This document shows, in pieces, positions 33,500-44,429 of a stretch of DNA of 64,000 nucleotides. Source of the stretch: Diphasiastrum complanatum (taxonomy: Eukaryota; Streptophyta; Lycopodiopsida; Lycopodiales; Lycopodiaceae); assembly GCA_029204225.1 (NCBI GenBank), contig CM055097.1, positions 55,690,719 through 55,754,718 of the forward strand. Reading direction: 5' to 3'. Below the pieces are notes generated by a model. That model searched no databases and was not told the DNA's origin. It saw nothing but the letters and a program-made list of their open reading frames with translations. Numbering within the stretch: position 1 is the stretch's first letter; every line of letters begins with the position of its first letter. Made by a program: the position numbers and the translations under genes.

Positions 33500-33887
33500 A
33501 TAATTAATAATTACTTTATCGGCCAAGCCCTGAATGACAAGGCATAACTAATAACCACATACACTGGAGTGACCGCTATCCATGTCAGGAATTATTCTAA
33601 ATCTCTCATACTGGACATGGACGTAACAGTTAAAATAGCAATGATCGACTTATATAGTGCTTTCTTATTTCAACGGCACCACGTGTGCTCAGTTCTAGAA
33701 TTATCGAGCCGTCTTTCTTTTACGAGCCCTTTGAGTGCTTTTAAGCAGCTTTATCTTTGTACTTATCAGTTGAATATACAGTTTGTGGAGAGCAATTCTG
33801 TTGTCTTGTCTTGTTGCACTTGATGTTGTGTTGTGGTGATTGATCTGGTTGGGTGTCTAAACTGTTTTCTTAACTTGGTATCAGAGC
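33500..33887 (+). repeat. Putative copia 5' LTR end and primer-binding site
   Basis: tggtatcagagc at 33876-33887 is a canonical copia primer-binding site on the plus strand. Upstream, acttatatagtgc near 33646 is a good LTR TATA box. The LTR start is not resolved, and the expected CA just before the primer site is not present (taact instead), so the terminus has mutated. Confidence 0.65.
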
Positions 33888-35129
33888 CCTTGGTGGCTAC
33901 AATTACTGGACAAGAACAGAGAGCTGCGAGTTCACGACGGTTTGTTGGCTAGGAGCACAAAACCGAGTCTGTGGAGATTCATGGAATAGCTCGAAACTGT
34001 AAGAAGATTCAGAGGCAGGAGATTGTCGGCTGAAATGAGAAGCTAAACGGAAGCATAGAACTTCGTAGAAAGGCTACCTAGTGTGGATTCAATTTGAAGC
34101 CAATTGAAGATCTATTTGAAGTAGATAATTGTTGACTGTAGGGCGACCTGAGTGCAGTAGAAGGCTGCAAAAAGTTAGCTCAGAGAAAACTTGAGCATAG
34201 CCCAAGAAGTCTCTCTTCTTTCATGGTTGGGGTTTCAATAGGTAACATTGAAGATCTTTCTCCATTTACAAGGTTTTTCAGAGCGGTGAAGAGCTAGAAG
34301 TGGGCGTCCTGCTACTGTTGTGGTTGTGTGGAGAGGCCGTGGGCGTGGATTAGCCAGTGTGCAGGAGTGGAGCAATCAGAAATTTCCATAGCTTGAATAT
34401 AAAAGCTTGGAGCTACCATCGTAGAGAGAGAAGGAGGAGGAAGACGCAGAAGTCGCGCACGACCAACCAAGTTAGTCTGTAGCGGTTGAAGGTGTTTACC
34501 GCATGGAGGAGTGGGCTTTAATGCCTTGATGTTTTTTGAACCATCAGATAAGCCTCAAATAAATCAACGACCAAGATGAAGTTCTCAGGGAGAAACGTGG
34601 GCCACAGGATGGAGGATCACCCTTAGATGGGCTTTGAAAGGGTCCTGAAGAACTGAAAGGCAAAATAGGTCTTCTTATCATTAAAAATTTTCAAATTGAA
34701 AAAAAATGTTGGGTCCCAAATTTTTGAAAGGTGAAGTTTCTTCACACTGAAGAAACAGTTCAAAAACCCAAATTGCCCTTATTTTCCCCTCCTTTAACCT
34801 ATTTTGGCCAAACGAAAGGCTATAGCCTCCAAACGAAGGGCACCTTGACTGTACCTACAAGTGCGGTACACCAAAATAGAGTGATTGTTGTAGAGAAAGT
34901 GTTCGGAACGTGCCAGAAGTGATTTCACCATTCCACTGGGCAGGTAGCTGGGAGTTGGTGACGAGAAGCATTTCGGAAAGCGACGCCAGTTTGGCTTTCA
35001 ATTTGGCAAAAGAGCGGCGGGTGGCCTAGTAAGCCAAAAATTGTAGGTCATTATTTTTTATTTCTGACATCACGGTTGGCTTTAACATACACTTTATAGC
35101 CTACAGGTGCAGTTTCAAGCAGTTTGGAA
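33888..35129 (+). other. Untranslated leader of copia element
   Basis: Between primer site and gag; about 1.2 kb, no supported frame. Longer than a typical copia leader, so an insertion inside it is possible. Confidence 0.45.
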
Positions 35130-36440
35130 ATGGCAAACATCACTGAGGTAATTTTGGGCGATGCAAGCAAACTTGATGGGGCTTCTAACTACAACATCTG
35201 GAAATTCAAAATGAAGAGCATTTTGATGGAGAAAGAGTTATGAGAGATCGTGGCAGGTATTGAAGTCTGGCCAGATACCACTCCAGGTGACATGAGGGCC
35301 TTTGATAAAAAGGCACAGAGAGCATTGTCCTTGATCAATCTTTCAGTGAAAGACCATGTGATCACTCATATAAGTGATGCCACGACGACTAGGGGAGCTT
35401 GGGAAGCTCTTAGAATGCAATTTCAAACTTGCAATCCAGCTCGGGCAATGTTCTTGAAATCGAGATTGAACGCAGTAAGGATGGAAGAAAGCGAATTGGT
35501 GGGATCTTTCTTCACCAGGATAAAGGACCTGAGATCAACTTGTGGCAATTGGAGAACCAATTAGGGACGTTGAACTGGTACATACCACAATGAGCGGTGT
35601 CTCGGAAGGGCTACAGATGTTTGTGAGCGGCATTGCTTCGAGGGAGAGATTGCCTACTTCTGAAGACTTCCACGGAATCATGTTGCAGGAAGAGCAGCAT
35701 TGCGAAGTGGTGAAGTCAAGGCAAACCCCACAGGAGGATCAAGCCTTGCTTGCTAAAGGCAAGCAGAAAGGATGGAAGACGATTCCCAAGAAATCCAAGG
35801 ATGATGATGACGAGGGAGAGTCATCATCAAAGGCGAAAAAGAAGAAGAAAGGCAAATGTACTATTGCCACAAACTGGGTCATTAGGCACACGAGTGTTAC
35901 AAGAAGAAAGCGGACATAAAGGCGAGAAAAGTGAAACAACAAGGCAACATTGCCGAAAATGATGGTTGGTGCCAGATGATGTTGCCAGATGATGTTTGCC
36001 ATTGATGTTTGCCATTTCCAAACATCGCCTGAATCTATGAACCATCTGGCACCATCATCAACCTGGGATGCCAATGCCAATCACATACGCCGCATAGTAA
36101 TGGTGTAGTTGAAAGGAAAAACATGACTATTATGGAGAGTGCACGCTCCATGATGAAGCAAATGGGCTTGACCGATTCACTTTGGTCGGAAGCGTGCAGT
36201 GCGACAACATTCTTGTAAAACAGGAGCCCTACAGTTGCGAAGAAGCATTTACAAGAGTAAAGCCAAAAATCGACAAGTTTTGTGTCATTGGATGTAGGGC
36301 CTAAGTACTTGTGCCAAAGGAAGAGCAAAAGAAACTTGATGCCAAAGCAATCAAGTGTATCTTTGTCGGTTATGACAAGATAACAAAGGCGTACAGGTGT
36401 TTTGATCCTTTAATGAACAAGATTCACATAAGCACACCTC
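35130..36440 (+). pseudogene. Ty1/copia gag joined to integrase tail
   Basis: The gag ATG at 35130 is followed by LDGASNYNIWKFKMKSILME and, after a TGA where Trp is expected, WPDTTPGDMRAFDKKAQRAL, TTRGAWEALRMQF and ARAMFLKSRLNAVRM (UBN2-type gag, forming the particle core). The zinc knuckle near 35856-35900 is broken by a 1-base loss (YYCHKLGH, then a stop, then HECYKKK). Protease and the integrase catalytic core are deleted. From about 36085 the integrase C-terminal part appears (HSNGVVERKNMTIMESARSM, LTDSLWSEA, KCIFVGYDKITKAYRCFDP). The element ends around 36440 before RT. Confidence 0.9.
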
Positions 36441-37292
36441 AATGAGATTGGGATTCCTGATTTGCAAAATTAGATATCCATCGTTGGTTTTGGTTTTGAC
36501 ATCACCTTGATCAGGAAGAAAAAAGATGGATATGTCGAATTTGGTAGGGGCGCAGGTTACTGGTAGGTGGGGGGGTGTGGGATTACTGTTGATTCCCATC
36601 CTTTTCAAGGCTCGATCAAGTTTCTTGACTTTCCTAGATGGCTTCAAACCCAGCTGTGCAAAGGTGATGAAAGCTTTTCCTTTTGGAGAGCCTCCAGATG
36701 GGGGATCCAAAGTGATCGGCTCTTTTCTCTCGGGCAAAAAATTTGATTTTAACATGGTATTAATATAGTATCCATTTTTAGTTGGTTTCCAAAATTCACA
36801 CATGTGAGAGATATTATTCATGGTCTCCCAAAGTCATTGGTAATCACTAACAAATGATTGGCCTTTAAGATCATAGGCATATTACTTTTAAAAAGGTCAT
36901 GCTTTTCATTAAATGCATATTACCCTCAATAGAAAGTCTAATTTTAGAAAAAAAAAATTATATACTTATATTCGAATTTAAACTCGGTTGGTATCACCCT
37001 TGCAATACCTAGGCCGATTAATACCAGCCACCAATTTTTCGATTGATACCAGCCACCAATTTTCCGACTGATATCAAATTTTTTAAAAGGCGTAATACCA
37101 GGACCCAACTAGTATTAAAAATTTTAATACCTACCCAGCAGTGGTACATACTACACATGGTTATAGTCATTAAAGTAGACATTGTGGTTTTGATGTATTA
37201 GATCATTGTCATCACACACACACACACACTAGTGGGTATGCGGGTGACGATCTGGGTGACGACCAATGGTTTAGGAGGAAAGTCGATGGTCG
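36441..37292. other. Intergenic between copia and gypsy remnants
   Basis: A 156-codon minus-strand frame (36351-36821) overlaps the copia end, contains no known domain and is not supported as a gene. A short CA run lies at 37215-37230. Confidence 0.45.
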
Positions 37293-39240
37293 TTGACGGG
37301 GTGCTCCTTAAAGCTACATTTTAATTTGGGCTTGCCCAAAGAATATCAGTTGGAGGTTCGTCAGAATCAGCCACAATCCCTTGAGGATGCCATGTGTTTT
37401 GTTCAAATTTTCGACGATACACACACTATGACCCGCAAAGAGCAGCAAAAGCCTAAATCCAAAGACAAACCCTCTACGGGCCCCCTTTCAAAAAGGGAAA
37501 AGAGCCTATTGTTGAGGAAGCTTCCCCTTAAGGAAAGAAAAAGAAGGTTGGAGAGAGCTGACTTTGATAAGGCCAAAAGCGATGGGTTGTGTTTCTCCTG
37601 CATGGAGAAGGGGCACCTTTCCAAGGACTGTTCGAAGAGACGGAAGAAGAGTGGCCACTCCTTTAAGGCACAAGGTAATTCTTCCCTTGGATTGATGTAT
37701 CTTTGAAAGATGAAATAGTTTGTATTTTTTGTTGTTTTAACACTGTGGTTTTTGGAACTCACGACCTCATTTGTATGAGTGGGTTCGTAGGTAGCCAACT
37801 ATTCTTTTTGACATCGGTTTTACGCATAATTTTTTAATGCTAAGTTCGTGCAGAAGCTGCAGTTGGCAATCGCACCAAGTGACCACAAGTACGTGGTTAG
37901 AATGGAAGCTGGTGGGGAGTAGCAGGTATGGGACCACTTTGTCCCCCATGTGCCGTTGAAGATTCAAAACTATGTAGATAGTTTATCTTTTCATGTTATG
38001 AATCTTGATAAGGTAGATTTAATCCTAGGTAAAGAGTGGTTTTAGAAAATTCTTCTTGCTGCCTCCAGTTCAATATGGAATCTGAAGTACTGAACATATA
38101 CGTGCTCAACTCTCACCCTTATGACGCCTGATCATACGAGTGCTAACCGGTGTAAAATCACATGGATGTCTTTGTTACTCATAATTTCAATGTTGATGTA
38201 TAGTCTTTCCCTAAAGCATTGTCCTTTTCAGATGTTAATTTAGAATGTTCATCTGAGGGCAAAATCTTTAGAAGACTTAGGGAGGAATATAGTGATATAT
38301 TCCCTAAGCAGTTGTCTGAAGGTCTTCCCCCTTGTAGGGGAGTAGACCATCACATAGATCTTCTTCTCGACAGCTCTCATGTAGAAGGCGTTCAAAAATC
38401 AGTCCACTTGTTATTTGGACCGATGCACTTAATCAAAGCTTTGAGGCTTTGAAGATGTTAGTGTCTGCAACCCCTATCTTACACATAGTGGACTCTAGCA
38501 GACCTTGATTTTGTGGTTGGACTTCCCAAGTCTGGGAAGGGTCACGATGTCATTTGGGTAGCAGTTGACAAGCTTACCAAGATGGCGCAATTTATTCCAA
38601 CAAAAATCACTGTCAAAGCTTCAAAACTTGCTCAACTCTTCGTTGAAAAGTTGGTTGTATGGTTTGCTGAACGATATTGTTAGTGATCACAATTCCAAGC
38701 TCACTGGCAAGTTTTGGCAGGTAGTCTTTGAGAAACTGAAAACTACTTTAAGTCTATCGTCTACGGATCACCCAAAAACTGATGGTCTGATCGAACGTGT
38801 TAGCCAGTCAATGGAAGATATGCTTCGCGCATATGTTTCCAGGCGACAATCAGATTGAAAAAAGTACCTCCCAATGCTTGAGTTTGCATACAATAGTATG
38901 AAGCATTTTGCCACTAGTTTTAGTCCTTTTATGCTCTTGTACGACTTTCAGCCTCGTTCCCCTATCTCCGATGGACTCCAAGGCATCAAGGTGCAAGCTG
39001 CACTAGATATCTTGCATGATATGCAGGAAATGTTGCAGGTGGCTAGGGAAAGCATTAGATCGGCTTAGGACCCCAATTCTAGTGCTATTGGAGGATTTGA
39101 CTGTTTTTGTACCCCATGAACCTGATAGGATCATGGATATCCGACGTCATCAGCTGAGAAATCATTTGATTTTTGAACATCTGATTTGTTGGAAAGGTGA
39201 GTCACATGATGAGGACACCTAGGAGAAGGAAGACGATTTG
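37293..39240 (+). pseudogene. Chromodomain Ty3/gypsy (chromovirus) with deleted RT
   Basis: Order: gag tail with EYQLEVRQNQPQSLEDAM and a CX2CX4HX4C zinc knuckle (CFSCMEKGHLSKDC, about 37590-37635); protease-like region with FHVMNLDKVDLILGKEW (about 37990-38040); RT N-terminus EEYSDIFPKQLSEGLPPCRG VDHHIDLL (38283-38370). The sequence then jumps at about 38400 straight to RNase H-start residues (ALKMLVSATPILH), so the RT catalytic core is missing. Integrase follows (DFVVGLPKSGKGHD near 38507, WVAVDKLTKMAQFIPT, HPKTDGLIERVSQSMEDMLR). A C-terminal chromodomain closes it (EPDRIMDIRRHQLRN near 39118, HLICWKGESHDEDT), which targets integration to marked chromatin. Stops and frameshifts throughout. 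Confidence 0.93.
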
Positions 39241-39283
39241 AGACTTAGATTCCCTGATCTTTTTTTCATAGAAGGAAGTTTTT

Positions 39284-39307
39284 AGGGGGGGGGGGGGGGG
39301 GGAGGGA
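39284..39307 (+). other. Polypurine tract with an 18-G run
   Basis: agggggg...ggaggga directly before tgttatgtacc; G run 39285-39302. It serves as plus-strand primer in gypsy elements and marks the 3' LTR boundary. Confidence 0.85.
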
Positions 39308-39680
39308 TGTTATGTACCATAACAATATGCCCCTTAGTGACGGCCTCACAAACAAGGGGCATGATGTCATTATCAACTTGTTTAGGTGCCACGCATCACC
39401 ATCCTAGGTGGTCACGTGTCACCGACAGGACCATGCTTGATGGGACCCACTATGATATGCCTATATAGTGGTGGGTTTCTGCTTTCCATTCACCCAGTCT
39501 ACCCAAGAGTGGTGGATGGAGAGCACTTGCATGAGCCAGGATTAATCTCCAGGCCAGGAGATGTATGCTAGGGAGAGCTGAGTGCGATGGCTGCTGGTAT
39601 GGGATGCTAGTTATCGTAGGAGGCTCAACTAGGCATGACTAGGTCAGTAGCTCCAATGCATGGAAGTGGGTCGGTTGTGA
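39308..39680 (+). repeat. 3' LTR of the chromovirus (right end uncertain)
   Basis: Begins TGTTATGTACCATAAC after the polypurine tract. A TATA box, ctatatagtgg, lies at 39461-39471. The 3' end cannot be fixed without the partner LTR, which is not in the window. Confidence 0.7.
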
Positions 39681-40413
39681 CCCTATGGATGGGAAGATTG
39701 CTAGGATTTGATAGGTGGATCAACCTTCAATGTCTGATGCAACAAAATGCAGCAATAGGGAATCCTTGGTGCATGAAACTAAGTCTATCGATTTAGTAAT
39801 CAGACCAACTTCGAAGTCTCGAAGTCTGTCCTACTTGATTAATTACAACTTCTAGATCGACTAAGTCAATTCCCTAGCCATGCACAAATTATCTTGATTA
39901 CAAAATTTAGCTTTGCAGAAGCATTGCATCAAATGTAGTTATCAAAGCGAAAAATCGAGTAGTATTACCAGTCATATAAAACAATTTAATCTATTAGTAC
40001 AAAGCACTCTGAACATGAATGAAAATGAGCATTCAAGATGACATTCACAACTTAGATTGTTGGAATAAAAATGATTCAGTCGTGAAGAGAATACAATCTA
40101 AATGCTGAATAGAGTCACAATCTTCTTGAAAAAATACTCTATAATAGAGAGGAAGATCGAAACTATTGCGCTCTGATTCAGTGTTCATGGAGCTTAACCG
40201 CAGCAACTGACAAGTAGCTGTATATATACATGGCTAGCCGATTAAAAGAATGATTAATGTGTGATTTACAAGCATGATTAGGGCACTACGTGCTGTTGGC
40301 AGTCGCACTCAGAGAACATCTGATTCAGTTGGAGAATCTGTCTGAATGTGACAAATGTACTAGTGAGCCACCAAATTGAAAGCATTGACGTCTTGATTAG
40401 ACATCGAAGTTGG
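39681..40413. other. Likely copia LTR/UTR, no gene
   Basis: No coding frame. Its position left of a minus-strand copia RNase H suggests the 3' LTR of that element. ctgtatatatacatgg near 40217 is TATA-like. Confidence 0.45.
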
Positions 40414-40700
40414 AGACTTTGATGTCGAGGAAGTCGATGATGTGGAAGTCGAGGACTTCTTAGCTTGCCTTGAGCAAACATCAAAGACTTCGATGTCGAG
40501 GAAGTAGATGACGTGGAAGTCGAGGACTTTGTAGCTTACCTTGAGTAGACGTCGGAGACTTCGATGTCGAGGAAGTCGATGACATGGAATTCGAGGACTT
40601 CGTAGCTTCTCCTTGATCAGACGTCGAAGACTTTGATGTCGAGAAAATCGATGATGTGGAAGTCAAAGACTTCGATGTTGAGGTCGGGCTCTCAAAACCA
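40414..40700. repeat. 72-bp tandem repeat, four units
   Basis: Units start at 40414, 40486, 40557 and 40629 with gactt(c/t)gatgtcgag (periods 72, 71, 72). Each carries aagtcgatga(c/t) and gtggaagtcgaggactt(c/t). On the minus strand this gives Ser/Thr-rich peptide repeats, but the 71-bp step breaks the frame. Confidence 0.95.
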
Positions 40701-40956
40701 TTTGTTAAAAAAGTCGATGTCGGGCATGTCGATGCAGACTGTCATTGACTTTCCTTGTATTTCTGCAGACTATAAAAATATTTTCAACAATAAAATGAAT
40801 ATCTCGATTAGTAGAGAGAGATAGGGATGGAGAGGATAGAAATCCAACACCTCTCTTGACCTGGATCCTTGAATGCCTTGATTTGTAAATTCAAGATAGC
40901 ACAAAAGTTCTTGTGTGCTTCCTGATTCAATCCATTTGTAAATATGTCAGGTGCCA
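40701..40956. other. Copia 3' untranslated region (inferred)
   Basis: No frame. Contains gtatttctgcagactataaa, shared with 2875-2925, consistent with related copia LTR sequence. Confidence 0.4.
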
Positions 40957-41600
40957 TTACTGGGTTCTGCAAAATTTTAGACTCACCTCCTTGTTGAATA
41001 TCATTCTCCTGGTATAGTAATATCTGATTTTGATGTGCTTATCCCTAGAATGAAATCTAGGATTCATAGATAATGCAATACCAATTTGATTATCAGATTG
41101 TATTGTCGTTGGAGCAAATTGTCTGAGACCAATATCAAACAACAAATTCCTCAACCAAATTGCATCTTTGGTGGCTTGAGAGACTGCAATGTATTCAGAT
41201 TCTATGAAAGACATTGCAATGGAGGTCTGCTTATGACTATTCCAAGATATTGGACCATTGTTGAGCAGAAAAAATGTATCCAGAAGTTGTTTTTCTGGTG
41301 TAGACATCACCTGCCCAATTTGCATCTGTATATCCATGAAGAGTATGGATATCCGATGGATCTCCATCACCATAGCAGATGCATAGTCCATAGTAGCTTG
41401 CACATATCTGATTACTCTGAAAAGAGATTTCCAATGGATCATGCTAGGATTGGTCATCTACTGACTCAAGGAACTGATGGCGTATGCAAGATCTAGCCTG
41501 GTCGAGATTATTGCATACATCAGGGATCCGATAATAGACTGATATGGATACCCCTTCATTTTTGCCTTCTCCTCATTGGTCTGAGGGCACTGTTCCTGAT
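40957..41600 (-). pseudogene. Ty1/copia RNase H and RT tail (first minus-strand element)
   Basis: Minus-strand reading. From about 41600: CPQTNEEKAKMKGYPYQSII, then YAIISTRLDLAYAIS (RT tail). After a stop comes MTNPSMIHWKSLFRVIRYVQ and the RNase H block with ISWNSHKQTSIAMSFIESEY (canonical SWxSxKQ..va.SstEaEY), WLRNLLFDIG, IQSDNQIGIALSMNPRFHSR and DKHIKIRYYYTR. RNase H removes the RNA template during cDNA synthesis. The reading frame is nearly clean over 166 codons, so this copy is fairly young, but it is truncated at its 5' side near 41600. Confidence 0.93.
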
Positions 41601-42245
41601 GCGAGAAGAAATCGTGAAAGCGAAGCAACCACGATTCAACGCAGTTTGGATGGAGTCCAGATGCGATCGTTGGTCACTGTTAGCTGAATCACTCCTACAG
41701 TCCTCCAGAATGTAGCCAGCCATTGTTGATCTACATTTGTAAATTAATGTAGCATTCAACAAATTCAACCAATGTGCGAAATTCAAATGAATGAGAGAAT
41801 CAGACACACGAATAATAGCAGACACATTTGCATCCAAGATCATACATCATAGAAAGAATACTTGCACAATGGCTACAAAATCATCTATTGATTTTCTTTG
41901 ATTCTTCAAGCACTGCATGCATATCCACGTAGTGCATTGGCGTGAGAGAAATACAGTTCTCTCACGAGTGGATGTCTCACTTACTAGCGGACCTGTGGAT
42001 CTCTATGGATCCTGATCATAGAACTCGTCTCACACGCAGGCAGACTTCTTGTCTGTATTTCATCTTGATTGCTTACTAGCATCATATACTTCATTATCTG
42101 TGTGTCAAGTATCATCCAGTAAGTATATAGTCGCTCTATGAAACTTTAAGATTAGAGTGATTAAGCATTCACAACTAATTAGGAAATTACAAGAGTGGCA
42201 GATTAGCCACGACTAGAGTGTATCTGCTGACGTCATGCCATCAGA
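41601..42245. other. Junction between two copia elements
   Basis: No domain. It probably holds the 3' UTR/LTR of the second copia copy. An inverted pair gagagaaatacagttctctc lies near 41944-41963. Confidence 0.45.
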
Positions 42246-44320
42246 TCAGACATCCGTACTTCTGGGTACTTGTATGATCTTGCTGGTACTAGCGTGAGGG
42301 CAGAAAGGGTTTCGTGACATTTTTTGCATTGCGTTGTTGGTTTCGTTTCCGTCATCTAAGTGTTGGACCGCAAAAGATTCTCGTTTGCAAATCTTTCGTG
42401 TTCGTGTCTTCCCGTCAGGTGTTCGCAAAACTTTCGTGCTTCGTGTCTCTTGACTTTCGTGTTCATGTCTTTTCGTCAGGTGTTTGCGAAACTTTTTGCT
42501 TCGTGTCTCTTGACTTCCGTGTTCGGAAACATCTTTGTCAAGTAGAGGGCTAAAGGCTAGCAAGGCTTTGTAAATAGAAACGTTTTGTTTCTTCAGCTCC
42601 CTCTCAAAGCATAATAGCTTTATGATCCCGAGACTGCTCCTCTGCCTCTCAAAGAGTCCTTTGTCCAAGGCTTTGGTGAAGATGTCAGCAACCATGTCTT
42701 TTGTTTCGATGAAGGTGGTCTGCAACATCTTCTTTTCAATCAGATCCCTGATCAAGTGATACTTGATCGCAATATGTTTCATTCTCGAATGGAACACAGG
42801 ATCTTTTGTTAGATGTATTGCAGAGGTGTTATCCATCTGCAAAACCAAAGGCTCGTTCCTTGTTTCGCCCAATTCGTCCAAGAACTGCCTTAGCCAGATT
42901 ATCTCATTGGCCATCTTTGCTGCTGCAACGTACTCTGCTTCGCAAAATGACTGGGCCACAATGGTCCTGCTAACCCAGAGAACTACTGCTCCTTATGCAA
43001 TGGCGCATCCTCCTGAGACGCTTTTACAATCGTCCTTGAGAGATGCTCAACTAGCATCGCTATAGGAAAGTATCTTGAAATCTGCATCATGACAATAACA
43101 CCAACCATAATCCCTCGTTAATTGAAGATATTGCAAAATGCATTTCGCAATCTTCCAATGTGTCAAGACTGGATTCGTGCAGAATTGGCTCATCCTGAAT
43201 ACTGCATAAGCAATATCAGGACGTGTGTTGTTCGCAAGGTACATCAGTGATCCTATCAGCTTCCTATAAGGTGTGAGCTGCATCTGTTCTCTCTCTTCCT
43301 CAGTTTTTGGACAGTCATCATTTGTCAGCACCGTCCCTATGAGCATTGGAGTATTCGCTCGTTTGTAGTTCAGCATCCCAAAGTCCTCTAGGATCTTCTG
43401 GTGTAACTGGACTGGTGAAGGTATAACTTACCTCCCTCATAGTCCCTTTCAAACTGTAAGGTAACACCTTGCTTCTCCTAGATCCACGATCTCGAAATGT
43501 TTCGAGATGTCTGTCTTCACCTTCAGCAATCAGCTACTCACTCTTGCAAAGTATCAGAGTGTTGTCCACGTATATAGCCACGATGATGATCTGCCCATCT
43601 GTAACTCTAACATATACATTAGAATTAGCCAACAGAGGCTTGAATCCTAATGATTTCAGGGCTTGATCTTTCTTCTTGTACCATTGTCGGGCTGATTGTT
43701 TCAGACCGTAGATGCTTCTATGCATTTTGCATGCATATTCGGGAAGTAAATTTGAGACATATCCTGGGTGTTGATCCATATAGACCTCTTTGTCTAGTTC
43801 GCCATGCAAGAAGGCTGTCTTCTAGTCCACAATGTGGATCCTGAGGTCATAAGCTGCTGCATATGCGAATAATGTAGGGACAAATGTTTGACAATAGAAG
43901 AGAAGGTTTTAGAGTAGTCAATACCATATCTCTGAGAAAATCCCTTTGCTACCAGTCTTGCCTTGTATTTTGTTACATTCCCATCTGGTTCGCATTTGAG
44001 CTTGAAAACCCATTTGCATTTGATAGTTTTGCACTTACGTGGTAATGGCTCCAACGTCCATACCTGATTCTTCCTCATGGACTCCATCTCTTTGTTCATG
44101 GCCTGGATCCATCTGTCCTTCTCTGGACATTCATTCGCTTCCTCGAAAGTCTGTGGTTCGCCACTAAATCTGCAGAACTCTTCTAATGTGGAAGCTGAGC
44201 TGCCTGGCACATATCTTGCTGGTGCTCTTCGTGGTCTAGACGACCTTCTAGGAGATCCTCCGTCGAATTCACTGCATCCCTCACTCGCCTTGAAGGCCAC
44301 TTGCTCGGTGCACGGGCCAA
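42246..44320 (-). pseudogene. Ty1/copia RT-RNase H (second minus-strand element)
   Basis: Reads leftward from about 44320: an Arg/Pro/Ser linker, then [53 protein letters not shown], a frameshift near 43830, [35 protein letters not shown] and the catalytic box AIYVDNTLIL near 43560 (YVDN, not YVDD). Next come TPYRKLIGSLMYLANNTRPD IAYAVFRMSQFC (43180-43300), then RNase H (FCEAEYVAAAKMANEIIWLR, LQMDNTSAIHLTKDPVFHSR, KHIAIKYHLIRD, VADIFTKAL). A repetitive C-terminal extension ends at 42246. Everything 5' of the RT linker is missing where a hAT sequence abuts near 44330. Confidence 0.93.
42393..42540. repeat. 60-bp tandem repeat in copia C-terminal extension
   Basis: Units start at 42393, 42454 and 42514 with cttt(c)cgtgttc; each carries gtgttcgcaaaact- and gcttcgtgtctcttga-type words. 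On the minus strand it encodes SQETRS / KHLTKRHEHE-like repeats after RNase H. Confidence 0.85.
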
Positions 44321-44429
44321 AAATGTTGCCACCATAAATGTTGCCCCTAGTGACCAGCCTGTCGTGTCATCATCCATTCCCGTCATGGTTGGTGCACCTT
44401 GCTGGAGGTCCACTACCCGTCACCCAACA

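Noticed and set aside
36351-36821. 156-codon minus-strand frame
   Set aside because: Overlaps the copia integrase tail on the other strand, with no domain or start context.
40414-40700. Regular repeats considered as a CRISPR array
   Set aside because: Contiguous 72-bp tandem units without unique spacers, in a plant retrotransposon.
41086-41496. 136-codon plus-strand frame
   Set aside because: Antisense shadow of copia RNase H on the minus strand.
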